Positions 8,610-16,930 of a stretch of DNA of 64,000 bases are shown one piece after another. Source of the stretch: Clostridia bacterium (GTDB lineage: Bacteria > Bacillota > Clostridia > Oscillospirales > Acutalibacteraceae); assembly GCA_017432165.1 (NCBI GenBank), contig JAFRJS010000090.1, positions 17,773 through 81,772 of the forward strand, read 5' to 3'. The translations under genes were made by a program, and so were the position numbers. The notes beneath the pieces were generated by a model. That model had not been told where the DNA came from. It made no database searches and worked only from the letters and a program-made list of their open reading frames with translations. Within the stretch, counting starts at the first letter, position 1. Every line of letters begins with the position of its first letter.

Positions 8610-9632
8610 TTAATTGTTTTTTCCCGGGTTTTCTTCGCAGAAATCCAGTTCGCGGTAAAATTCTTTAGTTTCGGAGTTTCTCACCACGGCGCATTTGTTT
8701 TTTTCTAAAAGTTTTGTAATAGCGTAAAGGTCAATCCAGATTTCGTTGTCGCATTCTTTTTGTGATTCATCAAATATAAGCTCCATACCCCAGTGCAGAT
8801 GGCTTTCGTTTATATTGTTTACGTTTTCTTTTGTGCTGTAACCCGTTCTGCCAACGTAACCTATAACGTCGCCCGCTTTAACGGTGCAGCCTTCTTTGAT
8901 ATCTGCGTGGTAGGGCCTGTTTTGCCTTAGGTGTGCATAGTAATAATACCTTTTTTTGTCAAAACTTCTAATTCCAATTCGCCAGCCGCCGTATTTATTC
9001 CAGCCCATTATTTCCACAGTGCCGGATTCCACAGCTATAACGGGAGTGCCTGTTGCCGCCATCATGTCGTGCCCCAGATGCGGCCTTGCATAACCGTAAG
9101 ACCTTGATGCACCAAAATCTGAAAAATGTGAAAATGGGAAAGTTTTTGCTATGGGGGAGAAAGCCTTTAAACCGTATGCTTCTTCCCAAGAACCTGTGTT
9201 TTTGTTTTTAATTTTATATGTCCCCAAAAATTCTTTTAAAACAGCCTCATATACTTCGTGATAGTAACTATAGTTTTTTAAATTTTTTGTTAGGTCGTTA
9301 ATGTTAGCCCCTGATTTTATTTTTTCGGTTATGTCCGTAAGGTCTTTTTCTTTGTATTTTTTAAAATTTCCTCCGTATTTTGCCCCAAGATAAGCCAAAA
9401 CATCAATCCAGTTAATTTTAATTTCCCCACTGTGTGATTTTATATCTTCTTTCATTGCTTTTTCCAGCGCTTCATAGCTGGGTCCGAACTCGGCATATTT
9501 TATGAAATTTTTGTTTTCGTGGGCATAAACGGAATTTTTTTCTTTATTTAAAAATATTAAACTAAAAACTCCGACCATTAAAAAAGCTGCCATCACGAAA
9601 AAAAATTCTTTTTTTATTTTTATAATAAACAA
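8610..9632 (-). CDS. Membrane-anchored M23 family metallopeptidase
   Basis: The C-terminal half is a LytM/M23 domain: H-LGHD (zinc His and Asp), a G-VE-MGW strand region, YYYYAHL and the H-L-H-W-G motif near residue 275. Such enzymes cut peptide crosslinks in peptidoglycan. The N-terminus has a basic stretch and a membrane helix. The start is TTG at 9632, placed behind GGGGGAACAG; the frame extends to 9716, but that part overlaps the terminator of the upstream gene. That gives 340 residues. A long helical linker of about 110 residues precedes the catalytic domain. No LysM or SH3 domain is seen. Confidence 0.85.
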   Translation of the reverse strand: MFIIKIKKEFFFVMAAFLMVGVFSLIFLNKEKNSVYAHENKNFIKYAEFGPSYEALEKAMKEDIKSHSGEIKINWIDVLAYLGAKYGGNFKKYKEKDLTDITEKIKSGANINDLTKNLKNYSYYHEVYEAVLKEFLGTYKIKNKNTGSWEEAYGLKAFSPIAKTFPFSHFSDFGASRSYGYARPHLGHDMMAATGTPVIAVESGTVEIMGWNKYGGWRIGIRSFDKKRYYYYAHLRQNRPYHADIKEGCTVKAGDVIGYVGRTGYSTKENVNNINESHLHWGMELIFDESQKECDNEIWIDLYAITKLLEKNKCAVVRNSETKEFYRELDFCEENPGKNN

Positions 9633-9699
9633 ACTCTGTTCCCCCGTAAAATTTAGTTTGTTAATTATATGAATAAAAATTTTAAAAAAACACATTAAA

Positions 9700-9730
9700 A
9701 TAAAAAAAGCCGCCAAACGCCGGCGGCTTG
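9700..9730 (-). terminator. Terminator of the BspA-like gene
   Basis: AAGCCGCC and GGCGGCTT arms are followed on the reverse strand by a run of seven T residues. Confidence 0.75.
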
Positions 9731-9777
9731 CATTATTTATTTTTTATAAGGTATGAAGTTCAAATTATCTTATGGGG

Positions 9778-10827
9778 TTAATCTGTAAAAGTTATGTCTA
9801 AATTTTTACACTTTGGAAAAATTTTAGCAATTTGACCTTCAAATTTTCGTGGGATAATAACATTTTTTAAACTTGTGCAACCAGAAAAAGCACAATTTGC
9901 AATGTTTTTGACACTAATAGAAATTATGATTGATTCTAAATTTGTGCAATTATCAAAAGCCAAATGGCCAATGCTTTTGACGCTATTAGGAATTATGATT
10001 GATTCTAAACTTGTGCAACCACTAAAAGCAGAGTCGCTAATGCTTGTAAGATTAGTTGGTAGCGTAATCGAAGTTAAATTTTCGCAACCATAAAAAGCAC
10101 ATCTGCTAATGCTTGTAACACTATTAGGAATTGTGATTGATTCTAAACTTTTACAACGGCTAAAAGCAGAGTCGCTAATGCTTGTAAGACTAGTTGGTAG
10201 CGTAATCGAAGTTAAATTTTCGCAACCACTAAAAGCACCACTGCCAATGTGTGTAACACTATTAGGAATTGTGATTGATTCTAAACTTTTGCAATCACGA
10301 AAAGTTTCGTCGCCAATGCTTTTGACGTTATTAGGAATTGTAATTGATTTTAAATTTGTGCAATTAAGAAAAGTAAGGGCGTTAATACTTGTAAGATCAT
10401 TTGGTAGTGTAATTGATTTTAAATTTTCGCAACCATCAAAAGCACCACTGTCAATGCTTGTAACACTATTAGGAATTATGATTGATTCTAAACTTTTACA
10501 ACGGCTAAAAGCAAAGTTGTCAATACTTGTAAGATTAGTTGGTAGCGTAATCGAAGTTAAATTTTCGCAACCATAAAAAGCACATCTGCTAATGCTTGTA
10601 ACACTATTAGGAATTGTAATTGATTTTAAATTTGTGCAACCACTAAAAGCATGTTTGCCAATTTTTGTAACGCCGTCAGTAACGGTAACCGATGTTAAGT
10701 TTTTATCGCATTTAAAACGTCTTGCGCCATCGTATGTACCTTCGTAAGCAGAAGCTGAATTAATTGAAAAAATTGCTAAAAAGAAAAACACCATTAAACC
10801 CAGTAGATTTTTAATTTTTTTGTCCAT
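9778..10827 (-). CDS. Secreted BspA-type leucine-rich repeat protein
   Basis: A 349-residue protein with a clear signal peptide (basic start, hydrophobic core, cleavage after SASA about residue 27). The rest is about a dozen 23-residue LRR_5 repeats of the form AF-GC-NL-SI-IP-SV-SI. The repeat units are near copies of each other at the DNA level (69-base period). There is no transmembrane or cell-wall anchor after the repeats, so it is probably released or loosely bound. BspA-type repeats are known in adhesins of oral and gut bacteria and in trichomonads. It is preceded by its own promoter and the RBS GAAAGG. Confidence 0.9.
   Translation of the reverse strand: MDKKIKNLLGLMVFFFLAIFSINSASAYEGTYDGARRFKCDKNLTSVTVTDGVTKIGKHAFSGCTNLKSITIPNSVTSISRCAFYGCENLTSITLPTNLTSIDNFAFSRCKSLESIIIPNSVTSIDSGAFDGCENLKSITLPNDLTSINALTFLNCTNLKSITIPNNVKSIGDETFRDCKSLESITIPNSVTHIGSGAFSGCENLTSITLPTSLTSISDSAFSRCKSLESITIPNSVTSISRCAFYGCENLTSITLPTNLTSISDSAFSGCTSLESIIIPNSVKSIGHLAFDNCTNLESIIISISVKNIANCAFSGCTSLKNVIIPRKFEGQIAKIFPKCKNLDITFTD
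9840..10690 (-). repeat. Tandem 69-bp repeat array coding the LRR units
   Basis: Blocks containing ATTAGGAATTGTGATTGAT and the matching GTTGGTAGCGTAATCGA variants recur about every 69 bases. Two unit types alternate (IPNSV-type and LPTNL-type), which points to growth by duplication of two-unit blocks. Confidence 0.8.
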
Positions 10828-10871
10828 GCTATAACCAAACCTTTCTATAATTATAATCTTAACGCAATTAT

Positions 10872-10900
10872 ATTATAACATAAACATTTTAACTTGTCAA
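10872..10900 (-). promoter_or_regulatory. Sigma-A-type promoter of the BspA-like gene
   Basis: On the reverse strand TTGACA, a 17-base spacer and TATAAT form a consensus promoter 45 bases upstream of the ATG. Confidence 0.75.
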
Positions 10901-10914
10901 TAAATTTTGCTAAA

Positions 10915-10955
10915 ATAAAAAACTGCAAAACTCAAACCAAGTTTTGCAGCAGTTA
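10915..10955. terminator. Terminator of the ferredoxin gene
   Basis: CTGCAAAAC and GTTTTGCAG form a 9-bp stem; on the reverse strand TTTTTTATTTT follows. Confidence 0.7.
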
Positions 10956-10967
10956 ATTTTTTTGTTT

Positions 10968-11156
10968 TTATTCTTCTGAGATTGCGTCCACCGGGCAAAT
11001 CTCGCAAGATTCTTTTGCTTTTTCTTTTAAATTTTCCGGGATCTCATCTGCCGTGCATTCGGATTTATCATCTGCGTTTAATTTAAAAATTTCCGGGCAA
11101 ATATCCACACACATTCCGCACCCGATGCACATATCTTGGTCAACTTTTATTTTCAT
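10968..11156 (-). CDS. Small ferredoxin, single [4Fe-4S] type
   Basis: A 62-residue protein with the cysteine pattern C-IG-C-GM-C-VDI-CP at residues 10-21 and a second CEICP-VDAI segment near residue 50. The short length and acidic middle fit monocluster ferredoxins, in which the first three cysteines and the late CP cysteine bind the cluster. It carries electrons at low potential in the cytoplasm; the partner is unknown. The RBS AGAGAGG precedes the ATG. It stands alone between two divergent or independent units. Confidence 0.9.
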   Translation of the reverse strand: MKIKVDQDMCIGCGMCVDICPEIFKLNADDKSECTADEIPENLKEKAKESCEICPVDAISEE

Positions 11157-11246
11157 TTTAAATCAAATCCTCTCTAAAAAACTTACAGTAATAATTATAT
11201 ATGAAAAATGTCTTTGTATCAATAAAAAATATTTTTTTAAAAAATG

Positions 11247-11276
11247 TGAATAATTAAGTTTTAATTTATTACACTA
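11247..11276 (+). promoter_or_regulatory. Possible sigma-G-type promoter of spoVT
   Basis: TGAATA, a 17-base gap and TACACTA resemble a forespore (sigma-F/G) promoter. The -10 match is imperfect, so this is tentative; it agrees with the known sigma-G control of spoVT in Bacillus. Confidence 0.3.
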
Positions 11277-11324
11277 AATACTGGGTAAAACAAGAAAAAA
11301 CTAATATTTAGGAGGAGTATAAAA

Positions 11325-11867
11325 ATGAAAGCTACCGGGATAGTGCGAAGAATGGATGACCTTGGCAGAGTGGTGATTCCAAAAGAAATTCGCAAGACTA
11401 TGAGAATAAGAAAAGGGGATTCGCTGGAAATTTACACAGATTCTTCCGAAAAAATAATATTTAAAAAATATTCTTCTATGGCGGAGATTTCTTCCTTTGC
11501 GGGAAACTACGCAAATGTGGTTTCCAAAGCTATTAATTTGCCTGTGCTTATTTCTGATTGTGATGAAGTGGTTGCGGCCGGTGGAGCTTCTAAAAAGGAA
11601 TTTTTAGGCAGAAAAATAAGCGAAGAAATTAAAAAACTAATAAGCAAAAGAAGCCATTTTTTAAATAGTGAATCAAAATCAGAAAAAATTTATCCTTTAG
11701 AAAGCTTGGAGAATGAAGCGGCGTGTGTGGCGGGAATTATTTCCGGCGGAGATGTAATGGGTAGCTTGATAGTACTGGAAGGAAACGAAAAAAATGATTT
11801 TTCTAAAGAAAACTTTTTGCTTATAAAAACAGTGGCGGAGTTAATGGGAAAACACTTGGAAAATTAA
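11325..11867 (+). CDS. spoVT: Stage V sporulation protein T (AbrB-type regulator)
   Basis: A 180-residue protein. Residues 1-50 form a swapped-hairpin AbrB DNA-binding domain (KATGIVRRMDDLGRVVIPKE is near the family consensus), and the rest is a GAF-like sensor domain, the layout of SpoVT. It tunes forespore genes late in sporulation and affects spore germination. A strong RBS (GGAGGAG) sits 10 bases before the ATG. Other AbrB proteins lack the second domain, so the SpoVT assignment is firm. Confidence 0.93.
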   Translation: MKATGIVRRMDDLGRVVIPKEIRKTMRIRKGDSLEIYTDSSEKIIFKKYSSMAEISSFAGNYANVVSKAINLPVLISDCDEVVAAGGASKKEFLGRKISEEIKKLISKRSHFLNSESKSEKIYPLESLENEAACVAGIISGGDVMGSLIVLEGNEKNDFSKENFLLIKTVAELMGKHLEN

Positions 11868-11892
11868 TTTTTTATATTTTATATAAACAAAC

Positions 11893-11920
11893 TTGACATA
11901 CTTTTTTTAATATATATAAT
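11893..11920 (+). promoter_or_regulatory. Sigma-A-type promoter of the orphan at 11959
   Basis: TTGACA, a 16-base spacer and TATAAT; the RBS GAAAGGATG follows at about 11941. Confidence 0.7.
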
Positions 11921-11958
11921 ATATGTATAAAATATTAAATTGAAAGGATGATCAAGAT

Positions 11959-12717
11959 ATGGCTGAAATGGAAAAAACTCTCAGACCACGAATGCCTCTT
12001 CCAAATGAGAAAAAAATACCAAGTCCACCGAAAAATAAACCACAATTAAAAAAACTTGCAATAACTGTAACAAAACTTAAAGCACCAATGCTTCCGGATA
12101 AACTTTTAAAAGTTACTCCAGAACAAAGAAAATACGCAACATCAATAGCAAATATTATTATAAATTGTAATGCGGATTTAAAACAGTACAAAAAAGTTGT
12201 GCCGAAAGAAAAAGTTTACTCCGAAAAAAATAAAGAGCAAATTATATACGCAATTTTGCAGTGTAAAAATCTTAAAACTATTAAAGAAAAATACAAAAAT
12301 TCACTTGAGTTTTTGGAGAGCGGTATGATTGAGGTTTTCCATAAAAATAAAACACCTGAAGATGTAACAAGATCTCTTAATGCTATTATAGATAGATTGA
12401 AAAAAGAAAAAAGAACTGCTAAATTGGGTGGAGCGGGTAAAAAATATCTTCTAGATGCAAGAAATTTTATCGAACGTAAATCAAAATTCCCACAAGCCAT
12501 AAAAATTAGATGTCTTAATGAATTTTGTGAATTTATAGAAATGAACATAAAAATTCTTTCCAAAACATATAATAAATTTAAAGAAATTGTGGACGATACT
12601 GATTTTTACGAAGCATTACAAGATAATAGTTTTAATACGTTCGAAAAATTTCAAAAAGAGTTTATAAAGAACTTTAAGTTATCTTATAAAAAAGTATTAA
12701 AGCCATTGGAAAAATAA
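11959..12717 (+). CDS. Orphan lysine-rich helical protein with proline-rich N-terminus
   Basis: A 252-residue protein of unknown family. Residues 1-50 are rich in Pro and Lys (repeated K-P-P type segments) and look disordered; the remainder is predicted helical, basic and rich in K, E, N and F. No signal peptide or membrane helix is present. It has its own consensus promoter and ends 6 bases before the convergent gpmI. It resembles the orphan at 56755 in layout (Pro-rich head, helical body) but not clearly in sequence. Confidence 0.6.
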   Translation: MAEMEKTLRPRMPLPNEKKIPSPPKNKPQLKKLAITVTKLKAPMLPDKLLKVTPEQRKYATSIANIIINCNADLKQYKKVVPKEKVYSEKNKEQIIYAILQCKNLKTIKEKYKNSLEFLESGMIEVFHKNKTPEDVTRSLNAIIDRLKKEKRTAKLGGAGKKYLLDARNFIERKSKFPQAIKIRCLNEFCEFIEMNIKILSKTYNKFKEIVDDTDFYEALQDNSFNTFEKFQKEFIKNFKLSYKKVLKPLEK

Positions 12718-12723
12718 ACAAGC

Positions 12724-14238
12724 TTATTTTAAAATTAAACTTTGCCCTTCCATTTGGGAGGGTTTTTCTATGCCCAAAATTTCAAGAATAGTCGGAGCAA
12801 TATCGCAAAGAGCGCCGTTTTTTTTAAGTTTGCAATCGATACCGACCAAGGAAAAGGGCACGGGGTTTGTTGTGTGCGCTGTAAATGGGTTTAAATTTTC
12901 ATCAAGCATTTTTTCGGCATTTCCGTGGTCAGCCGTAATAATTGATATCCCGCCTGTTTTTTTCATTTCGGTTATTATTTTTTTAACGCAGTTGTCAATT
13001 GTTTCCACAGCACGTTTTGCGGCGTTTATGTTTCCTGTATGGCCGACCATGTCTGGGTTTGCGTAATTAACAACTATCAATCCGTATTTTTGCTTTTTTA
13101 TGTTTTCTATAACTTTTTCGGTTACTTCGTTTGCGCTCATTTCTGGTTTTAAGTCGTATGTTTTTACTTTTGGTGAATTTACTATGATTCTGTCTTCATT
13201 TTTATATGGTTTTTCAATTCCGCCGTTAAAAAAGAATGTTACATGGGCGTATTTTTCTGTTTCTGCTATTTTTAGCTGGTTAATATTCTTTTTAGATAGA
13301 TATTCGCTTAGGGTATTGGAAATTTCGCGCGGTTTAAAAATAACAGAAGCGTTTTTTAGGTTTTTATCGTACTCGGTCATGCATGCGTATTTTTTTATAA
13401 GCACAGATTTTGTGTTTTTTAATAAGTTTGTTTTTTCGGTAAATAGTTTTGTTATTTGCCTTGCTCTGTCCGGCCTAAAATTAAAGCATATTATGCCGTC
13501 CTTTTCATTTATTCCCTTGTATCCTTTAATAGCGCACGGTGGAATGAATTCGTCGGTAATGTTTTCTTTATAAAATTTATCAATAGCGGTTTTTGCATTA
13601 TCTGTTTTTTTGCCCTCTGCGTTTGCCATGCAGTTGTAAGCTTTTATTGTGCGCTCCCAATTTTTGTCGCGGTCCATGGAGTAGTATCTCCCGCAGATAG
13701 TTGCGATTTTAACCGAATTGTTGTTAGATATATATTTTTCAAGGGCACTTATATATTTTACTGCAGATTTTGGGGTAGTATCACGGCCGTCCAACCATGC
13801 GTGAATATATATTTTGGGTACGTTTTTACTTTTTGCAAGATTAATAAGTGCAAAAAGATGATTTATATGACTGTGTATTCCGCCGTCGGAAAGCAGTCCC
13901 ATTAAATGCAGCGCAGAATTATTTTTTATAACGTAATCGCACACGGAATTTATCTCTTGGTTTAAATTAAAATCCCCGTTTTCTATGCATTTGTTAATGT
14001 ATGTAAAATCCTGATAAACTACTCTGCCTGCGCCGATGTTTGTATGCCCCACTTCTGAATTGCCCATTTGGTTTTTTGGCAGACCGACTTTTAATCCGGA
14101 AGCTTCCAAAATTGCAAGCGGATTATTTTTAAAAGTCTTATCCAAAAAAGGTGTGTTTGCCATTTTTATTGCGTTGCCAACCGAATTGTCGCTTATTCCA
14201 AAGCCGTCCAGAATTATAAGTAAAACACGTTTTTCCAT
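12724..14238 (-). CDS. gpmI: 2,3-bisphosphoglycerate-independent phosphoglycerate mutase
   Basis: A 504-residue protein of typical length. The metal-binding LLIILDGFG opens the chain, and the phosphoserine site GNSEVGHTNIGAG lies near residues 60-72. Later segments include GGIHSHINHL, GRDTTPKSA, FNFRPDRARQ and ITADHGNAE, all conserved in the alkaline-phosphatase-like fold. It interconverts 3- and 2-phosphoglycerate with manganese. It is third in the reverse run pgk-tpiA-gpmI, 19 bases after tpiA. Confidence 0.96.
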   Translation of the reverse strand: MEKRVLLIILDGFGISDNSVGNAIKMANTPFLDKTFKNNPLAILEASGLKVGLPKNQMGNSEVGHTNIGAGRVVYQDFTYINKCIENGDFNLNQEINSVCDYVIKNNSALHLMGLLSDGGIHSHINHLFALINLAKSKNVPKIYIHAWLDGRDTTPKSAVKYISALEKYISNNNSVKIATICGRYYSMDRDKNWERTIKAYNCMANAEGKKTDNAKTAIDKFYKENITDEFIPPCAIKGYKGINEKDGIICFNFRPDRARQITKLFTEKTNLLKNTKSVLIKKYACMTEYDKNLKNASVIFKPREISNTLSEYLSKKNINQLKIAETEKYAHVTFFFNGGIEKPYKNEDRIIVNSPKVKTYDLKPEMSANEVTEKVIENIKKQKYGLIVVNYANPDMVGHTGNINAAKRAVETIDNCVKKIITEMKKTGGISIITADHGNAEKMLDENLNPFTAHTTNPVPFSLVGIDCKLKKNGALCDIAPTILEILGIEKPSQMEGQSLILK

Positions 14239-14257
14239 AAGTATTCACCACTAAAAA

Positions 14258-15004
14258 TTAAATATTTTCTGCTGCGTTTATTATTTTCATAAATTCTTCC
14301 ACGTCCAGTGATGCCCCGCCAACAAGTGCGCCGTCGATATTTGGCATTTTAAATAAATCTTTTGCGTTGCCACTTTTTACGGAGCCCCCGTAAAGGACTT
14401 TTATTTGGCCGTGGTTGTAGTTTTTATTTATAAAATCTTTTATCATCTTGCACATTTCTTCGGCTTGCTCGGGCGAAATTGCTTTTCCCGTGCCAATTGC
14501 CCAAATAGGTTCATAAGCTATGATTATGTTTTTAAGTTCGTTTTTTTCTATATTTTTTAAAGTATTTTTTATTTGATTTATAATTACACTATTTTGAATA
14601 TTTTGCATGCGTTCGTTTTCGTTTTCACCAACGCAAAAAATTATATGAAGATTATTTGCAAGTGCTGCTTTGATTTTTTCCCCTATAAGCTCGTTTGATT
14701 CATCAAAATAGGTTTTGCGTTCACTGTGCCCCAAAATAACGTAGTCGGCGCCGGAATTTTTTAGCATTTTGGGTGATATTTCCCCCGTAAATGCTCCTGA
14801 GTTTTTAAAGTGGCAATTTTGTCCGCCTATTTTTGCAGTGGATCCCTTTAATTTTTCCGCCATGCAGTAAATAGAAGTAAAAGGAGGACAAAATATAACC
14901 TTAGATTTAAAATTTTGCTTTTTGTTTAAAAATTCAGAAGCATATTTAATTGTTTCGCTTGGCGTTTGGTTCATTTTAAAATTAGCTGCAATTATTTTGC
15001 TCAT
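14258..15004 (-). CDS. tpiA: Triosephosphate isomerase
   Basis: The start is the ATG at 15004, behind GAAGGAAG; the frame is open to 15052 but the extra residues are not family-like. The 248-residue enzyme has AANFKMNQ (catalytic Lys), ILGHSERK (His), and AYEPIWAIGTGK (catalytic Glu and phosphate loop). It isomerises dihydroxyacetone phosphate and glyceraldehyde 3-phosphate. It is separated from pgk by a hairpin that may reduce read-through. Confidence 0.95.
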   Translation of the reverse strand: MSKIIAANFKMNQTPSETIKYASEFLNKKQNFKSKVIFCPPFTSIYCMAEKLKGSTAKIGGQNCHFKNSGAFTGEISPKMLKNSGADYVILGHSERKTYFDESNELIGEKIKAALANNLHIIFCVGENENERMQNIQNSVIINQIKNTLKNIEKNELKNIIIAYEPIWAIGTGKAISPEQAEEMCKMIKDFINKNYNHGQIKVLYGGSVKSGNAKDLFKMPNIDGALVGGASLDVEEFMKIINAAENI

Positions 15005-15029
15005 TTTGTTCTTCCTTCTTTCTGTGCAA

Positions 15030-15060
15030 AAATTCCCCTTAAGTAAAATCAAGGGGAAAA
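15030..15060 (-). terminator. Hairpin between pgk and tpiA
   Basis: TTCCCCTT and AAGGGGAA arms are followed by a short T-run on the reverse strand (AATTTTTG). Because tpiA follows directly, it probably acts as a partial terminator or mRNA end. Confidence 0.5.
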
Positions 15061-15063
15061 TAT

Positions 15064-16257
15064 TTATTTTTCGTCAATTGCTTCAAGCGCCGGGAAGGAT
15101 TTTCCTTCTAAAAATTTAAGGGTTGCCCCTCCACCGGTGGAAATGTGAGTAACTTTGTCTTTAAACCCTAAGTTTTGAATTGCCGCAGCAGAATCTCCGC
15201 CGCCGATTATAGATGTTGCTTCGCTGTTTGCAACAGCCCTTGCGATTCCGGCTGTTCCTTTTTGAAAGTTTTTCCATTCATATACACCCAGAGGCCCATT
15301 CCAGATTATGGTTTTTGCTTTTAAGATAGTTTCCGAAAAAAGTTTTACTGTTTTTTGGCCTATATCAAGGCCGGTCCAACCGTTTGGAATTTTATCTGAA
15401 TCAACTGTTTTAAATTCCGTGTCTGCGCTGTATTTTAATCCCACCACATTGTCCAAAGGCAAAAGTATTTTAACTCCTTTTTCTTTTGCTTTTGCCATTA
15501 TGTTTTTGGCCAGGCTTATTTTGTCTTTTTCGCAAATCGAATCTCCCACAGAATACCCTAAGGCGTTTGTAAAAGTATAAGACATTCCGCCGCCAATGAT
15601 CAGGGTGTCCACTTTTTCCATCAAATTGTTTATAACTTCTATTTTGTCTGATATTTTAGCTCCACCCAAGATGGCAACAAATGGCCTTTTGGGTGATTTT
15701 AAAGCGCTGCCTAGTATTTTTATTTCTTTTTCTACCAAAAAGCCGCAAGCAGAGGGAAGATACTTTGTTATGCCAACCGTTGAAGCGTGCGCTCTGTGGC
15801 AAACCGCAAAAGCATCGTTTATATACACGTCTGCAAGAGAGGCAAGATATTTGGAAAAATTTTCGTCGTTTTCGCATTCTCTTTCGTCAAATCGAATATT
15901 TTCCAGCATGCAAACATCGCCAAAATTAAGCTTGACAATAGTTTTTTTGGTGTTTTCTCCTTCGATTTCCGGTAAAAGTTTTATTTCTTTTCCCAGAACT
16001 TTAGATAAATAATTTGCAATGGGTTTTAATGAAAATTTGCTGTCATTTTTGCTTTTTGGCCTGCCAAGATGGGAACAGATAATTATTTTTGAATTATTTT
16101 CTATTAGATATTTTATGGTTTTTAAAGATTCATCAATTTTTTTAGTGTCAATAATATTAAGTTTAGAATCTAAAGGTACATTAAGGTCGCAGCGTAAAAA
16201 AACAGTTCTGTTTTTTACGTTTATATCGGTAATGCTTTTTTTATTTAAATAATTCAT
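15064..16257 (-). CDS. pgk: Phosphoglycerate kinase
   Basis: The ATG at 16257 follows AGAAAGGAAC; the frame is open to 16281. The 397-residue enzyme has RCDLNVPLD near the start, CSHLGRPK, ENIRFDERE, the hinge region and GGGDSAAAI in the nucleotide domain. It transfers phosphate from 1,3-bisphosphoglycerate to ADP. It is the first gene of the lower-glycolysis run; gapA is not next to it in this window. Confidence 0.96.
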   Translation of the reverse strand: MNYLNKKSITDINVKNRTVFLRCDLNVPLDSKLNIIDTKKIDESLKTIKYLIENNSKIIICSHLGRPKSKNDSKFSLKPIANYLSKVLGKEIKLLPEIEGENTKKTIVKLNFGDVCMLENIRFDERECENDENFSKYLASLADVYINDAFAVCHRAHASTVGITKYLPSACGFLVEKEIKILGSALKSPKRPFVAILGGAKISDKIEVINNLMEKVDTLIIGGGMSYTFTNALGYSVGDSICEKDKISLAKNIMAKAKEKGVKILLPLDNVVGLKYSADTEFKTVDSDKIPNGWTGLDIGQKTVKLFSETILKAKTIIWNGPLGVYEWKNFQKGTAGIARAVANSEATSIIGGGDSAAAIQNLGFKDKVTHISTGGGATLKFLEGKSFPALEAIDEK

Positions 16258-16338
16258 CGTATGTTCCTTTCTTTTTTGCAATACGAATTTTTTAAGTATG
16301 CATGTATTATATATGTAATGGAAAAATCTTTCAAGTGC

Positions 16339-16357
16339 AGGGCTAAAGTTTAGCCCT
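16339..16357. repeat. Perfect inverted repeat between pgk and the Cys-rich gene
   Basis: AGGGCTAAAGTTTAGCCCT is fully symmetric around its centre and is followed by TTAAAAATAATT. It could be a second terminator for the reverse Cys-rich gene or an operator upstream of pgk. Confidence 0.4.
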
Positions 16358-16366
16358 TAAAAATAA

Positions 16367-16395
16367 TTAACCGGCCATTTAAAACGACCGGTAAT
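16367..16395 (-). terminator. Terminator of the Cys-rich micro-protein gene
   Basis: ACCGG and CCGGT arms around a 13-base loop, followed on the reverse strand by TTAATTATTTTT. Confidence 0.5.
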
Positions 16396-16402
16396 TAAAT
16401 TT

Positions 16403-16552
16403 TTAGCCCCTGCAGCTACAAGTTGACCTCTGATCGGTGGGTGTAAAGTTTCCGTTTTTTATTTGCCCTGTAAAAATGTTTCTACAAAATATGTTAGTGG
16501 GTAAATTTTTTAAAAAACATCTTGAGTTTTGTTTGCAGCAGTTTCTGTTCAT
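16403..16552 (-). CDS. Cysteine-rich micro-protein, 49 residues
   Basis: A frame opens to 16588, but the ATG at 16552 has a perfect RBS (AAGGAGTG, 7-base gap). The 49-residue product has six cysteines: an NCC pair at residues 5-6, C12, C23, and a C-S-C pair at the very end (CSCRG). It has no signal peptide. The Cys spacing could bind metal or form disulfides, or be the substrate of a peptide-modifying enzyme, but no maturase or exporter is nearby. No family is recognised. Confidence 0.6.
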   Translation of the reverse strand: MNRNCCKQNSRCFLKNLPTNIFCRNIFTGQIKNGNFTPTDQRSTCSCRG

Positions 16553-16566
16553 TTTATCACTCCTTA

Positions 16567-16589
16567 TGGGAATATCTATACTTCCCATA
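16567..16589 (-). promoter_or_regulatory. Inverted repeat in the leader of the Cys-rich gene
   Basis: ATGGGAA and TTCCCAT, separated by 9 bases, lie directly upstream of the RBS; a TATAAT box lies immediately before them on the reverse strand. It could be an operator or an mRNA hairpin. From about 16590 to 16878 I see only AT-rich spacer without a credible gene. Confidence 0.4.
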
Positions 16590-16878
16590 TTATATTTTAT
16601 GAAAGCTTAATCCGTTTTGTCACATCTATTTTTAAATGTTATGCATTTACTATTTTTATTAATACAATATTTTTCGAAAATTCATCTAAATTTAAGTTGA
16701 AAAATTGATTTATTTGTAGAATAAAAATTAATGCACATATGAAAAATAAATTATGTGGAAAAAATTGTTGAAATTGTTAATAGTGTAAAATTTTATACTC
16801 TTTTTTTATATCGAATACATACTTTGGCTACTGTTAAGATTTTGATATTCATGATTTTTATTTTCTTGAAAAAAACAA

Positions 16879-16912
16879 ATAACCATGCGGCTTTTAGCTG
16901 CATGGTTATGTT
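16879..16912 (-). terminator. Terminator of ftsZ
   Basis: AACCATGCGGC and GCTGCATGGTT arms; on the reverse strand a TTGTTTTTTT run follows. Confidence 0.75.
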
Positions 16913-16930
16913 AAAAATATTAAGATGTTT

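Noticed and set aside
10109..10576. Long forward frames opposite the BspA-like gene
   Set aside because: They are antisense reflections of the 69-base repeat and lack start signals.
9840..10690. CRISPR-like array
   Set aside because: The repeats are a coding 69-base LRR period with no unique spacers, and no cas genes are present.
13456..13905. Forward frame opposite gpmI
   Set aside because: It is a shadow of gpmI, whose catalytic motifs are complete.
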